This document shows, in pieces, positions 1 to 9,076 of a stretch of DNA of 64,000 nt. The stretch's first letter is position 1; every line of letters starts with the position of its first letter. Both the position numbers and the translations under genes were made by a program. Origin of the DNA: Salegentibacter maritimus (GTDB taxonomy: Bacteria; Bacteroidota; Bacteroidia; Flavobacteriales; Flavobacteriaceae); assembly GCF_016236915.1 (NCBI RefSeq), contig NZ_JAEHOK010000010.1, forward strand, positions 97,245-161,244, written 5' to 3'. Under the pieces are notes generated by a model that was given only the letters and a program-made list of their open reading frames with translations, was not told the origin of the DNA and ran no database searches.

Positions 1-620
1 TAGAGTAAATACCTGCTTCTTGCCAGAAGTTGCTTTTGGCTATCTCCGTTGGGAAGTAGTTTTGGCAGGAAGGCTTTACCGGGGGTGGTCTTTGCCTGCT
101 TTATCTGCTCATTCTCCTGGTCAATGGCTTCCCATCGGTATTTTATGCGAAGTTCTTGCAATGCTTCTATGGCAAGTTTTTGAACGTGGAACCTATCAGT
201 TACCTGTATAGCTTTAGGGAAACAAACTTTTGCAATATGCTTCATCGAGTGCGCCATATCAAGGGTTATCTCCTTAACTTTGTTGCGGATGGATGATGGG
301 AGTTTAAGAAGCCTATCAATGATTGGCTCTGCCCGTGTTCCTTTGAAGATGCTTACCAAAGCTCCTTTCTTACCCTTAGCCTCTTTATTGGTGATTATGG
401 TATAGAGTTCTCCCTGAGATAAGGCAGTCTCATCAATAGAGAGAAAAGCTCCAATGTTTTGAGGATATAAGAGCCATTTCCCGGCGTGAGATTTTTGTTC
501 CCAGTGTTGAAATTGACTTAGGTGGTTTTTATACTGGCGTTGAAGTTTCTTACCTGAAATTCCGAAGAACCCTCCTATCTGATGACTGCTAAGAGCTGTA
601 TTATCGGTTGTCTTCTTTAA
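1..620 (-). CDS. ISAon1-type transposase, DDE catalytic part (partial)
   Basis: The minus strand is open in one frame from about position 620 to the left edge. My translation contains a Ser-Ile-Asp-Glu-Thr-Ala-Leu stretch (first acidic residue), then TLDMAHSMKHIA (second acidic region) and TDRFHVQKLAIEAL, a pattern typical of ISL3/ISAon1 DDE transposases. The C-terminal part lies beyond the window. The frame is +1 (or -2) relative to the upstream frame at 601-987 and has no good start of its own, so expression probably needs frameshifting or slippage at the run of seven T residues read on the minus strand near 620. It may equally be a plain decayed copy. Confidence 0.75.
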
Positions 621-987
621 AAAAATCAGCGAACTCTTTTGAAAAACGAGTACCCTGTGCAATAAAATCTCCCCAACTCCGGTTTACTTTGATCCACTTC
701 TGATCTACTAAAACATCCCAACGTCTTCGCTTCAGGCTTAAGCTTACCAGATTATCTCTGATTGGATAATCATCAATTATGCGAGGTTCCATAAAGCCAC
801 TAGCTTTGTATTGGTGGTTTTTATAGGCTTCCGGGATTTCCTTTCTCTCTTCCAAATAAATGGTCAGTCGATTAACGTACAGTGGATCTTTAATGGCCTT
901 TTTATCAAATCCAACAATATCAAAATACGTTAATAAACCTTCAGGAAGGATTAAGCTTAGCAGGGATAGGTCAGTCTCTTTATTCAC
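601..987 (-). CDS. ISAon1 family transposase N-terminal region
   Basis: A 128-residue protein that resembles the N-terminal region protein of ISAon1-type elements: a helical, basic segment with the pattern LPEGLLTYFDI near residue 15 and KRRRWDVL near residue 87. It probably supplies DNA binding for the transposase. Its stop codon overlaps the beginning of the catalytic frame, and the last codons run through T7-A3, a sequence prone to slippage. The start at 987 is the first ATG of the frame and fits the family length. Confidence 0.75.
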   Translation of the reverse strand: MNKETDLSLLSLILPEGLLTYFDIVGFDKKAIKDPLYVNRLTIYLEERKEIPEAYKNHQYKASGFMEPRIIDDYPIRDNLVSLSLKRRRWDVLVDQKWIKVNRSWGDFIAQGTRFSKEFADFFKEDNR

Positions 988-1060
988 TGGATAATATTTA
1001 TCTACAAAGAAAACTATTTTTCACTCTAGACCCAACTTTTGAGATTGATCCTTAAAAACT

Positions 1061-1151
1061 CAAAAACCCAGAAAATGTTCTTGATCCTTATTTCGACTTG
1101 AAAAATTATTTGCTTAAAAAAGCAAAAACCCAGAAAATGGTCTTGATCCTT
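1061..1151. repeat. Short direct repeat, two copies 62 bp apart
   Basis: The 29-bp unit at 1061-1089 recurs at 1123-1151 with one mismatch (T/G at the 18th base). A third copy of its last nine bases, TTGATCCTT, occurs at 1045-1053. The repeats lie between the IS and the tRNA gene terminator. They may be remnants of IS ends or of slipped duplication. Two copies with an unrelated spacer are not enough for a CRISPR array. Confidence 0.6.
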
Positions 1152-1190
1152 GATCTCTCCATGGGGACCTTTTTTTAACAGTCTAAAATT

Positions 1191-1227
1191 AAAAAAGCCC
1201 GAAAACACAAAGTGTATCGGGCTTTTA
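1191..1227 (-). terminator. Intrinsic terminator of tRNA-Phe
   Basis: Hairpin with arms AAAAAGCCCGA and TCGGGCTTTTA around a loop of about 14 bases. Read on the minus strand it lies immediately after the tRNA 3' end and finishes in a T run, so it ends the tRNA-Phe transcript. Confidence 0.75.
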
Positions 1228-1230
1228 AGG

Positions 1231-1303
1231 TGGTGCCTCCAGGAATCGAACCAGGGACACAAGGATTTTCAGTCCTTTGCTCTACCAACTGAGCTAAGGC
1301 ACC
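1231..1303 (-). tRNA. tRNA-Phe (GAA)
   Basis: A 73-nt cloverleaf on the minus strand. The acceptor arms are GGTGCCT and AGGCACC, the D arm GCTC/GAGC, the anticodon stem AAGGA/TCCTT with loop CTGAAAA giving anticodon GAA, and the T arm CCTGG-TTCGATT-CCTGG. One discriminator A follows the acceptor and CCA is not encoded. A consensus promoter lies upstream and a terminator downstream, so it is a single-gene unit. Confidence 0.97.
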
Positions 1304-1325
1304 AGTTGCTTGTTGTAAGCGGGTG

Positions 1326-1357
1326 CAAATATATATCCATTTTTATAATCTCACAAA
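1326..1357 (-). promoter_or_regulatory. Bacteroidota-type promoter for tRNA-Phe
   Basis: On the minus strand a -33 element TTTG (1354-1357) is followed after 20 bases by the -7 element TATATTTG (1326-1333), an exact match to TAnnTTTG. It sits about 22 bases upstream of the tRNA 5' end. This is the best-matching promoter in the window. Confidence 0.8.
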
Positions 1358-1408
1358 GGAAATTTTAAAAAAATGCTTTTGTAATTTAGCCAATTCAATC
1401 AAATGCCT

Positions 1409-2140
1409 ATGAATTTAATTATTGATGTAGGGAATTCCTATATAAAAGTTGCTGTTTTTCAGGAGTCTAAACTTCTTAGGTCTTATGTGTGCGTCGCTGA
1501 AAATTTTTTTAAAAAAATTCAAGAAATAAAAAAAGATTATCCTCAAATAAGCTTTTCTATGCTATCTTCGGTTGTAAAGGACACTTCAGCTTTTGAGAAA
1601 ATTCTTAAGGAAGAATCCAATCTGTATGTTTTAAGTGAAAACACAAAACTCCCATTTAAAAATAATTATGGGTCGCCTCAAACTTTAGGGAAAGATAGAT
1701 TGGCATTGGTGGCCGCCGCTTCATTAAACTTTCAATACAAGAATGTTTTGATAATAGATGCGGGTACCTGTATAACTTTCGATTTTAAAAATGCTGCAAA
1801 TGAATATCTTGGAGGTGCTATTTCTCCCGGTTTGCAAATGCGTTTAAAGGCATTGCAACATTTTACTTCTAAACTTCCGCTGGTAAGCTTAGATGAAAAG
1901 GCTCCTTTAATTGGCAATTCTACGCAAAACAGTATTTTATCGGGGGTGTTGAACGGTGTGAGCGCAGAATTGGATGGAATTATTGATCGCTATAAAGCTG
2001 ATTATAAATATTTAACAGTTATTTTAACAGGTGGGGATACGCAAATTTTGTCAAAGCGGGTAAAAAATAGCATATTTGCCAACCCGAATTTTCTTTTTGA
2101 GGGTTTAAACTACATTTTAGAATTTAACAAAACTCAATGA
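1409..2140 (+). CDS. coaX: Type III pantothenate kinase
   Basis: Phosphorylates pantothenate in the first step of coenzyme A synthesis, using the K+-dependent type III fold (ASKHA superfamily). The N-terminal IIDVGNSYIKVAV phosphate-binding loop, GKDRLALVAAA near residue 95, IDAGTCITFDF near residue 118 and GGAISPGLQMR are all signature segments. The length (243 residues) is normal. An ATG two codons earlier (1403) is possible, but the family normally starts right before the first beta strand, so 1409 is preferred. The stop overlaps the ATG of the next gene (ATGA), making this the first gene of an envelope operon running to about 9.05 kb. Confidence 0.95.
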   Translation: MNLIIDVGNSYIKVAVFQESKLLRSYVCVAENFFKKIQEIKKDYPQISFSMLSSVVKDTSAFEKILKEESNLYVLSENTKLPFKNNYGSPQTLGKDRLALVAAASLNFQYKNVLIIDAGTCITFDFKNAANEYLGGAISPGLQMRLKALQHFTSKLPLVSLDEKAPLIGNSTQNSILSGVLNGVSAELDGIIDRYKADYKYLTVILTGGDTQILSKRVKNSIFANPNFLFEGLNYILEFNKTQ

Positions 2141-3390
2141 TTAAACGATTTATAGTAATCGTAGCTGTTTTTTTTACAGTGGTTGCTTCAGCGCAGGAGA
2201 ATGTATCATCGCCCTATTCTTATTACGGGATTGGCCTTACAACTTTTAAAGGAACCGTAGAGAACAGATCTATGGGTGGCTTAAGTGTGTTTTCAGATAG
2301 TATTCATCTAAACCTTAGAAATCCCGCTGGTTATGGGAGGTTAAGAAGAACAACCTATGCGGTAGGGGGTTCTCATGAAAGGGTAAACTTAAGCTCGGCT
2401 ACGGCCGAAGATAATGCAAAGGTTACTTCTTTAGATTACCTGGCCATTGGGGTGCCCGTGGGAGGAAATCTCGGTTTTGGTATTGGTGTGTTGCCATATA
2501 CCTCGGTTGGATATCAAATTTTAGATATTAGGGAGTCTGTAGCCAGTAGGCTGGAAGGTCGTGGCGGAATGAATAAAGTTTTTCTTTCAGCTGGTTATCA
2601 AATTATTCCTTCCTTGAGTATTGGGGTTGATGCGCAATACAACTTTGGAAACCTCCAAAATCAAAGAACCCTGGTACGTAACGAAGTGCAATTAGGTTCC
2701 CGTGATGTAAGTAGGACAGACTTATTAGGCTTTAACTATAATTTTGGTGCCGATTTTCAGCAAAAATTTAAAAACGGACTTAAGTTACATGCAGCGGCTT
2801 CTTATTCTCCCAGAACTACTATAGATGCAGAAAACTCAAGACGATTGGCAACTATAGCTTTCTCAGGAAACGGAGGTGAAACAGTGGTGGAAGAGCGCAA
2901 TATAGATGTTGCAGATTCTGAACTTAGCTTACCAGCAAAATATACCATAGGTCTTGGTCTTGGAAGGCCTAATAAATGGTTTTTTGGTGGGGAATATGTG
3001 AGTACAGACGATAATTCCTTTTTAAGTGTGAATGGAGCAGGGGGCACTAACGCAAATTTTGCAAATGCTGCCCAATATAAATTTGGTGGGTATTTTATTC
3101 CACAGTATGATTCTTTTACCAATTATTTTAAGCGCATTGTTTATCGCGCTGGGTTTAGGTATGAAGAGACAGGTTTAAATCTCAATAATCAGGATATTAA
3201 TGAGTTTGGCATTACTTTTGGAGTTGGACTACCTGTAGGGCCGGGAAATTCTAATATAAACCTTGGATTGGAGTATGGACAGCGCGGTACCACAGATTCA
3301 GGTTTAATTCAGGAAGATTACTTTAGGCTTTCAGTAGGGCTTTCCCTAACTGCAGCTAGAAAATGGTTCGAAAGAAGAAAATTTAATTAA
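2137..3390 (+). CDS. Putative outer-membrane beta-barrel protein
   Basis: A 417-residue protein with a Sec signal peptide (about residues 1-19, cleavage after VASAQ) followed by alternating hydrophobic and polar strands with many Gly and aromatic residues, as in FadL/OmpP1-like barrels of Bacteroidota. Phrases such as SPYSYYGIGL near the mature N-terminus and NINLGLEYGQRG near the C-terminus suit a barrel. It overlaps coaX by four bases and is followed 21 bases later by the TPR gene, so it is co-transcribed. The substrate is unknown. Confidence 0.8.
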   Translation: MIKRFIVIVAVFFTVVASAQENVSSPYSYYGIGLTTFKGTVENRSMGGLSVFSDSIHLNLRNPAGYGRLRRTTYAVGGSHERVNLSSATAEDNAKVTSLDYLAIGVPVGGNLGFGIGVLPYTSVGYQILDIRESVASRLEGRGGMNKVFLSAGYQIIPSLSIGVDAQYNFGNLQNQRTLVRNEVQLGSRDVSRTDLLGFNYNFGADFQQKFKNGLKLHAAASYSPRTTIDAENSRRLATIAFSGNGGETVVEERNIDVADSELSLPAKYTIGLGLGRPNKWFFGGEYVSTDDNSFLSVNGAGGTNANFANAAQYKFGGYFIPQYDSFTNYFKRIVYRAGFRYEETGLNLNNQDINEFGITFGVGLPVGPGNSNINLGLEYGQRGTTDSGLIQEDYFRLSVGLSLTAARKWFERRKFN

Positions 3391-3411
3391 CCACGATAAT
3401 AAAACAAGAAC

Positions 3412-4785
3412 ATGAAAGCGAGATTTATAGCATTAATTACAGGGGCTGTTTTAGGCTCAAGTGTTTTAAGCGCACAGTCTAATGATTGTGCAACAATGGC
3501 TGCTTTGGCGTATGATGATGCTAAGGCTAAAAATTATGATGCTGCTTACGAACCCTTAATGAAAGTTAGGGAAGAGTGTCCAAAATATAGTTTAGCTACT
3601 TTCCAATATGGAGAGCGTGCTCTTAATTATAAAATTGAAAATGCCGAAGGTGCAGAAAAGGAGCAATATATAAAAGAACTTATTGGTTTATGGGAAGAGC
3701 GTTTAGAATTGTTTCCGAGTAAAACTTCTAAAGGAAAAATCTATGCTGATATTGCTCAGTTGAAGTTTGATCATAAAATAGGAAATACAGAAGAATTGTA
3801 TAATGCTTTTGATAAGGCATATACCGAAGATAGAGATAACTTTACCAGCCCAAAAGGTCTTTATGCTTATTTCCAGTTAATGGTAGATATGCAAGATGCC
3901 GGGGAAAGAGAACTTCAGGATGTTTTTGATAATTACGATAAAGTAATGGCGAAAATTGAAGAAGAAGAAAATAAGGCAGCTAAAAACCTGGCACCGCTTA
4001 TTGAAAAGCAGGATGCAGGCGATGAGCTTACTTCTAAGGAGAAAAAACAGATTAAATATGCTGAAATTAACCTGAAAAACTATAACATGGTTAAAGGTGC
4101 TTTGAATGCTAAGCTTGGTGCCAGAGCAGATTGCGATAACCTAATCCCGCTTTATAAGAAAGATTTTGAAGAGAAAAAGTCTGATGTAGATTGGTTGCAG
4201 AATGCAAACGCAAGGTTGTCTGCTAAGGATTGTACAGAAGATCCATTGTTCTTCCAGGTTTCTGAAGCATTGCACCAATTAAAGCCTTCTGCAAATTCTG
4301 CATACTCTTTAGGGCAGTTAGCTGAAGCCGATGGTGATAGAGCTAAAGCTTTGGAGTATTATAATGAAGCAGCAGAATTAGAAGAAGATCCAAGCGATCA
4401 GGCTAGAATTTACTATAGAATTGCATCTAACTATAAAGAAAGAGGTAGCTTCTCTCAAGCTAGAAACTTTTTTAGAAAGGCAATTAGCGCTAAACCATCT
4501 TTAGGAAGAGCATACTTGCAAATTGCTAATATGATTGCGCAAAGTGCCAATAATTGTGGTGAAACAGCATTTGATAAAAGAGCTGTATACTGGTTAGCGG
4601 CCGATTACGCTGCAAGGGCTGCAAGAGTAGATCCATCTATCGCTTCTAATGCAAATCAAACAGCAACTGCTTATAGAGGTAGGGCTCCGCAAAAAGCCGA
4701 TGTTTTTCAGCAGGGTAGAAGTGCCGGTGAAGCTATAAAAATTGGATGTTGGATAGGGGAAACTGTACGTATCCCGCAAATGTAA
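3412..4785 (+). CDS. Secreted tetratricopeptide-repeat protein
   Basis: A 457-residue exported protein. A signal peptide covers about residues 1-21 (cleavage after VLSAQ). The mature part is strongly helical and charged. TPR-like units are clearest at about residues 290-370, with the YYNEAAELEEDP and ARIYYRIASNYKERG segments, where helix pairs repeat with the A-Y-x-L-G pattern. A lysine/glutamate-rich coiled segment lies around residues 180-225. It is probably periplasmic. The position between an outer-membrane protein gene and lptC (one base apart) suggests an envelope-assembly role, but no precise function can be given. Confidence 0.85.
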   Translation: MKARFIALITGAVLGSSVLSAQSNDCATMAALAYDDAKAKNYDAAYEPLMKVREECPKYSLATFQYGERALNYKIENAEGAEKEQYIKELIGLWEERLELFPSKTSKGKIYADIAQLKFDHKIGNTEELYNAFDKAYTEDRDNFTSPKGLYAYFQLMVDMQDAGERELQDVFDNYDKVMAKIEEEENKAAKNLAPLIEKQDAGDELTSKEKKQIKYAEINLKNYNMVKGALNAKLGARADCDNLIPLYKKDFEEKKSDVDWLQNANARLSAKDCTEDPLFFQVSEALHQLKPSANSAYSLGQLAEADGDRAKALEYYNEAAELEEDPSDQARIYYRIASNYKERGSFSQARNFFRKAISAKPSLGRAYLQIANMIAQSANNCGETAFDKRAVYWLAADYAARAARVDPSIASNANQTATAYRGRAPQKADVFQQGRSAGEAIKIGCWIGETVRIPQM

Positions 4786-4786
4786 T

Positions 4787-5359
4787 ATGAGTATAACATA
4801 CAAGGAAATAATAACAGGCATTGTCACGCTAATAGGCGTGACAATGCTTTTTTCATGTCAGGGTAATTTAAATGAAATTAGAGCCCTGGATATAGAGGGT
4901 GATGCTCCGCAAGCCATTGCCGAGGGAATTAATCTAAAATATACCGATTCCGGTAGGATGGTGGCTAATTTAAAAAGCCCTAAAATGATGGATTTTAATA
5001 ATAAAGAGTTTCCGTACCGTGAGTTTCCCGACGGATTGGAATTGGAAATTTACGATGAAAATAATGAGAAAAGCACGGTTACCTCAGATTACGGGATAAT
5101 TTACGATGGTACCAATCTCATAGATTTACAGGGAAATGTGGTGGTTTTTACCGCCGATAGCATGCGGCTTGAAGCTTCACAATTATATTGGGATCAAAAT
5201 ATAAACTGGATTTTTACCGATAAACCTAATACCATAAAATTTCCTAATGGAGCGCTTAACGAAGGTGAAGGTTTTGATGCTAATCAAAATTTCGGTAATT
5301 TTCGATCGCGAACCAATGTAGGGGTTCAAATAATAAAAGACGATAAACCCGATGAGTAA
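4787..5359 (+). CDS. lptC: LPS export ABC transporter periplasmic protein LptC
   Basis: Bitopic or lipid-anchored periplasmic protein that receives lipopolysaccharide from LptFGB and passes it to LptA. The first 27 residues form a hydrophobic segment ending in MLFSC, a lipobox-like site. The mature part holds the LptC/OstA-type pattern of short beta strands: ARMVANLKSPKMMDF-like, DGLELEIYDENNE, VTSDYGIIYDGTNLIDLQGNV and FTADSMRLEAS. Its 190 residues are usual for Bacteroidota LptC. It overlaps the next small gene by eight bases. Confidence 0.88.
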   Translation: MSITYKEIITGIVTLIGVTMLFSCQGNLNEIRALDIEGDAPQAIAEGINLKYTDSGRMVANLKSPKMMDFNNKEFPYREFPDGLELEIYDENNEKSTVTSDYGIIYDGTNLIDLQGNVVVFTADSMRLEASQLYWDQNINWIFTDKPNTIKFPNGALNEGEGFDANQNFGNFRSRTNVGVQIIKDDKPDE

Positions 5360-5549
5360 ATATTTTAAATATTTTGAATACGCTTACTTATTTATAGCTG
5401 CTTTTTTTCTTTTTGAAAGTTTTAGAATTTGGGATACAGAGCGCAGTAGGGCCTATTTATTTATCTTTTTTGTGGTAATATCTATCTTTATGTTTTTCTT
5501 TAAAAGACGATTTAGGCGCAAGATTGAAGAGCGTAATAAGCAGGAATAA
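5352..5549 (+). CDS. Small membrane protein of unknown function
   Basis: 65 residues with two hydrophobic helices (about 10-22 and 32-50) and a very basic tail ending RRKIEERNKQE. It overlaps lptC at its start and shares one base (TAATG) with the next gene, so it is translated as part of the operon. Homologues between lptC and the CorC-like gene are a common arrangement in Flavobacteriaceae (recollection). No function is recognised. Confidence 0.8.
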   Translation: MSKYFKYFEYAYLFIAAFFLFESFRIWDTERSRAYLFIFFVVISIFMFFFKRRFRRKIEERNKQE

Positions 5550-6838
5550 TGGAAGCTGAAATTCTTATAATTATTCTTTCCCTAATTTTGTCTGCTTTCT
5601 TTTCCGGGATGGAGATTGCTTATATTTCTTCCAATAAAATTTATATTGAAATTGAAAAGCGCCAAAATGATTTTTTGGCAACTATTCTTAAAAGGTTAAC
5701 AAGAAAGCCTTCAAAATTTATAGCTACCATGTTGGTGGGGAATAATATTGCCCTGGTGGTTTATGGCTTTTTTATGGGAGACTTATTAATGAATTGGCTT
5801 CAGGGGCTTCAGCCTTTAAACAGTGCCTTTTTAGAATATTTGGTGGTCGATTTAAGTTTATTTACACAAACCGTGATCTCTACACTGGTTATTTTACTTA
5901 CTGCTGAATTTCTTCCGAAGGTGTTTTTTCAAATTTACGCAAATTCTATGCTTAAATTTTTTGCCATTCCTGCGTATATCTTTTACATACTTTTTAGTTT
6001 CGTTTCTTCTTTTGTAATATGGGTTTCCGACGTTATTTTAAAAAGATTTTTTAAAACCGAAGGAGATGAGGTGCAATTAGCTTTTAGTAAGGTTGAATTA
6101 GGTAACTTTATCAATGAGCAGATGGAGACGGTAGAAGATGATGAAGAAGTGGATTCTGAAATTCAAATTTTTCAAAATGCCCTGCAATTTTCCGATATTA
6201 AAGCCAGGGAGGTGATGGTGCCCAGAACCGAAATTGTAGCTGTAGATCAACACCTGGCGCCTAAAGACCTTGTGGAAACTTTTACCGAAACAGGGCTTTC
6301 TAAACTTTTAATTTACAACGAGACCATAGACGATGTAATTGGCTATGTGCATTCTTTTGAGCTTTTTAAAAAACCCGAATCTATAAAGTCTATACTTTTG
6401 CCGGTAGTTTTTGTACCGGAAACAATGTGGGTAAAAGATGTTTTAAACAATCTTACCAAAAAGCGAAAAAGTATTGCGGTTGTAATAGATGAATATGGGG
6501 GTACCAGCGGAATGATTACGGTAGAGGATATTGTGGAAGAGCTTTTTGGAGAAATTGAAGACGAACATGATGCCGCCGTACTTACCGAAGAGGAATTGGG
6601 AGAAGGGCATTATAAATTTTCGGCAAGATTAGAGGTAGATTACCTTAATGAGAACTATAAGCTGAATATTCCTGAAGGGGAGAATTACGAAACCCTTGGG
6701 GGATATATTGTAAACCATACCGAAGAAATTCCCCGACAAGATGAAGAATTACAGATAGATAATTTTTCATTTAAAATATTGGAAGTTTCCAATACCAAAA
6801 TAGAATTAATAGAATTAAAAATAAAGTCGGCAGATTAA
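5549..6838 (+). CDS. Hemolysin-family/CorC protein (CNNM, CBS pair, CorC_HlyC)
   Basis: Membrane protein of 429 residues. An N-terminal CNNM/DUF21 domain with about four membrane segments (residues 1-165, starting ILSLILSAFFSGMEIAY) is followed by two CBS domains (about 200-325, with REVMVPRTEIVAVD and VVIDEYGGTSGMITVEDIVEELFGEIEDE) and a C-terminal CorC_HlyC transporter-associated domain (about 340-425). Relatives are linked to Mg2+/Co2+ transport or resistance. GldE has the same architecture, but the neighbours here are envelope genes rather than gld genes, so GldE is not proposed. The gene is translationally coupled to the preceding small gene. Confidence 0.88.
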   Translation: MEAEILIIILSLILSAFFSGMEIAYISSNKIYIEIEKRQNDFLATILKRLTRKPSKFIATMLVGNNIALVVYGFFMGDLLMNWLQGLQPLNSAFLEYLVVDLSLFTQTVISTLVILLTAEFLPKVFFQIYANSMLKFFAIPAYIFYILFSFVSSFVIWVSDVILKRFFKTEGDEVQLAFSKVELGNFINEQMETVEDDEEVDSEIQIFQNALQFSDIKAREVMVPRTEIVAVDQHLAPKDLVETFTETGLSKLLIYNETIDDVIGYVHSFELFKKPESIKSILLPVVFVPETMWVKDVLNNLTKKRKSIAVVIDEYGGTSGMITVEDIVEELFGEIEDEHDAAVLTEEELGEGHYKFSARLEVDYLNENYKLNIPEGENYETLGGYIVNHTEEIPRQDEELQIDNFSFKILEVSNTKIELIELKIKSAD

Positions 6839-6933
6839 ATAAGGATTAGTTAGTATTTTGCTAATTATAAGTTTTATAATTAGGTTAAAAACATTATTTT
6901 CGCCCACTATATTTTGATAAATAACAACTACAA

Positions 6934-9054
6934 ATGGCAGTATTAAATAAAATCAGACAGCGTTCTGTTTTCTTGATCATCATTATTGCATTGGCACTTT
7001 TCTCTTTTGTGCTTGCCGATGTAATACGTAACGGAGGCTTTTCTTCGCAAAAAGACCAAAACACCATAGCAACCATAAATGGTGAAGAGGTGAGTAGGGA
7101 AGATTTTGCCCGGCAGGTAGAAGGTTTTCAACGCCAAATGGGGGCAAATGTAAGTACCAGCCAGGCTGTAAACCAGGTTTGGGAACAAACCCTTCGTGAA
7201 ACTATTCTTAAAGAAGAGCTTGAAAAGCTTGGCATTAGAGCTGGTAAAGCTCAAATTAGAGAGGTGATGCGTACACAGATGGGAAGTAATCCTGCCTTTA
7301 GAAATGAAGCTGGTATGTTTGATGAAAACCGGGTGCGTGAATATATTGCAAGCTTAAGGTCTACACAGCCGGAGGCATACCAACAATGGCTACAAATGGA
7401 AGAAAATATGGGCGATATTGCTCGTCAAAATATGTATTTCTCAATGGTAACTGCCGGGATTGGTGCAACTATTGTTGAAGCTGAACAAGCTTACCGTTTT
7501 CAAAATAATACGGTAGATCTTCGTTTTGTTCAATTACCGTATTCTTCTATTTCAGATGATGAAGTAGAGGTGAGTAAAGATGAAATTAGAGCTTATATTA
7601 AAGATCATGCTGCACAGTTTGAAACCGAAGCTTCCAGAAATATCAGATATGTTTATTTTGAAGAAACAGCTTCAGATGAAGATGTAAAAGAAACAGAAGA
7701 AGCTTTAAATGCATTGTTGGAAAACCGTGTAGAATATAATGCAGTAACCAGCAGCAATGATACTTTAGCTGGATTTAATTCAACAACCGATTATGAAGAT
7801 TTTGTAGAGGCAAATTCAGACCTTCCTTACGATAATAGGTTTAAATTCAAAAACGAACTGCCTTCAGAATTTGCTGATGAGCTTTTCAATTTAAATGAAG
7901 GTGAAACTTTTGGGCCATACCAACACGAAGGTTATTTTAAGCTTTCTAAATTGGTAGAAACCAAGCAGGTTCCAGATTCTATAAAAGCAAGTCATATTCT
8001 TGTGGCTTACCAGGGGCAACAATTTGCACCAGATGTAACCAGAAGCAAAGAAGAAGCTGAAGCATTGGCCGATAGCCTTGCTAATGTAATTAAAGGAAAT
8101 AAAGATAAATTTGCTGAATTAGCAGTCGAATTTTCTTCAGACCGTTCTAACAATCAGGATGGCGGTGACCTTGGGTATTTTGGCCCTGGAGATATGGTGT
8201 CTGAGTTTGACACTTATGTTTTAAACAATAATAAAGGAGATGTAGGTGTTGTAGAAACCGATTTTGGTTACCACGTGATCCATATCGCAGAGCAGAGCCA
8301 AAGAGAAAAAGCAGTAAAAATTGCTACTATTGCCAGAGAATTAGAGGCATCAGAACGTTCCAGAAACAACCTTTTTAATGAAACCACTAAGTTTGAGATC
8401 GCGGCAGGAGAAGGTGATTTTGCTGAAGTTGCCAAAGAAGGGGACTACGATGTTAGAACTGTTAATAACGTAAAAGCTTTAGATGAAAATATCCCTGGAG
8501 TTGGACAACAAAGAAGAATTGTTCAGTGGGCTTTTGAAGACGAAGCTAACGTTGGCGATATAAAGCGTTTTGATATTCCTTCAGGTTATGTTGTGGCGCA
8601 ATTAACAGCTAAGAATAAGAAAGGTTTGATGACTGCAGAAAACGCATCATCTAAAGTGCTCCCAATTCTTACAAAAGAAAAGAAAGCCGAAATTCTTAAA
8701 AGTAAAATCAATAGCGAAAACCTGGAAGAAATCGCTTCCAATAACAATACTATGGTGCAAACTGCAAATGCGGTTAGCCTTGGCAGCCCAACATTACCCG
8801 GTGCCGGAAGAGAGCCAGAAGTAGTAGGGTCGGTATTCGCTTTGGAGGCTGGCAGTTTAAGTAAGCCAATTGCAGGTAATAATGGCGTGTATGTAGTAGA
8901 GCTTGAAAGTAAAAATGAAGCTCCGGCAATGAATTCTTATAGCGGAATTGCCCAACAGGAAACTGCACAAAGAAGACAGAATGCTTCACAAAGGCTTTTC
9001 GAAGCGCTTCGTGAAAAAGCAGAAATTGAAGATAATCGTGCAAGATTCTACTAG
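6934..9054 (+). CDS. Peptidyl-prolyl isomerase/foldase, PpiD-SurA type
   Basis: A 706-residue periplasmic folding factor anchored by one N-terminal transmembrane helix (about residues 13-30, FLIIIIALALFSFVLADV). A SurA_N-like chaperone region (about 40-200, starting INGEEVSREDFARQVEGFQ) precedes a parvulin rotamase domain (about 340-450) with KASHILVAYQG, SSDRSNNQDGGDLGYFGPGDM and TDFGYHVIHI. It is probably needed for folding of outer-membrane proteins, which fits the lptC and barrel genes upstream. A TATATTTTG sequence about 20 bases before the start resembles a -7 element, so an extra promoter is possible. It is the last gene before a strong terminator. Confidence 0.9.
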   Translation: MAVLNKIRQRSVFLIIIIALALFSFVLADVIRNGGFSSQKDQNTIATINGEEVSREDFARQVEGFQRQMGANVSTSQAVNQVWEQTLRETILKEELEKLGIRAGKAQIREVMRTQMGSNPAFRNEAGMFDENRVREYIASLRSTQPEAYQQWLQMEENMGDIARQNMYFSMVTAGIGATIVEAEQAYRFQNNTVDLRFVQLPYSSISDDEVEVSKDEIRAYIKDHAAQFETEASRNIRYVYFEETASDEDVKETEEALNALLENRVEYNAVTSSNDTLAGFNSTTDYEDFVEANSDLPYDNRFKFKNELPSEFADELFNLNEGETFGPYQHEGYFKLSKLVETKQVPDSIKASHILVAYQGQQFAPDVTRSKEEAEALADSLANVIKGNKDKFAELAVEFSSDRSNNQDGGDLGYFGPGDMVSEFDTYVLNNNKGDVGVVETDFGYHVIHIAEQSQREKAVKIATIARELEASERSRNNLFNETTKFEIAAGEGDFAEVAKEGDYDVRTVNNVKALDENIPGVGQQRRIVQWAFEDEANVGDIKRFDIPSGYVVAQLTAKNKKGLMTAENASSKVLPILTKEKKAEILKSKINSENLEEIASNNNTMVQTANAVSLGSPTLPGAGREPEVVGSVFALEAGSLSKPIAGNNGVYVVELESKNEAPAMNSYSGIAQQETAQRRQNASQRLFEALREKAEIEDNRARFY

Positions 9055-9076
9055 TAGAATAAGCTTTTAAATATAC

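Larger units (their letters stand above)
1..1030 (-). mobile_element. Partial insertion sequence, ISAon1-type (ISL3-like DDE transposase)
   Basis: Two minus-strand reading frames make up a transposase in two parts: an N-terminal protein (601-987) and a DDE catalytic part (from about 620 leftwards) that runs off the window edge. This split arrangement is familiar from ISAon1-type elements of Bacteroidota. The right boundary is placed just upstream of the first frame and is a guess: no terminal inverted repeat can be confirmed because the other end lies outside the window. Confidence 0.7.

Noticed and set aside
1061-1151. CRISPR-like repeat pair
   Set aside because: Only two full units are present, the spacer is AT-rich and related to the repeat flank, and no cas gene is near.
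1150-1368. Open plus-strand frame of 72 codons
   Set aside because: It runs antisense through tRNA-Phe and its terminator, so it cannot be a conserved protein gene.
5549-6838. Gliding-motility protein GldE
   Set aside because: Domain layout is the same, but the neighbours are lptC and a foldase, not gldD/ssb/mutY, so a general CorC-like call is safer.
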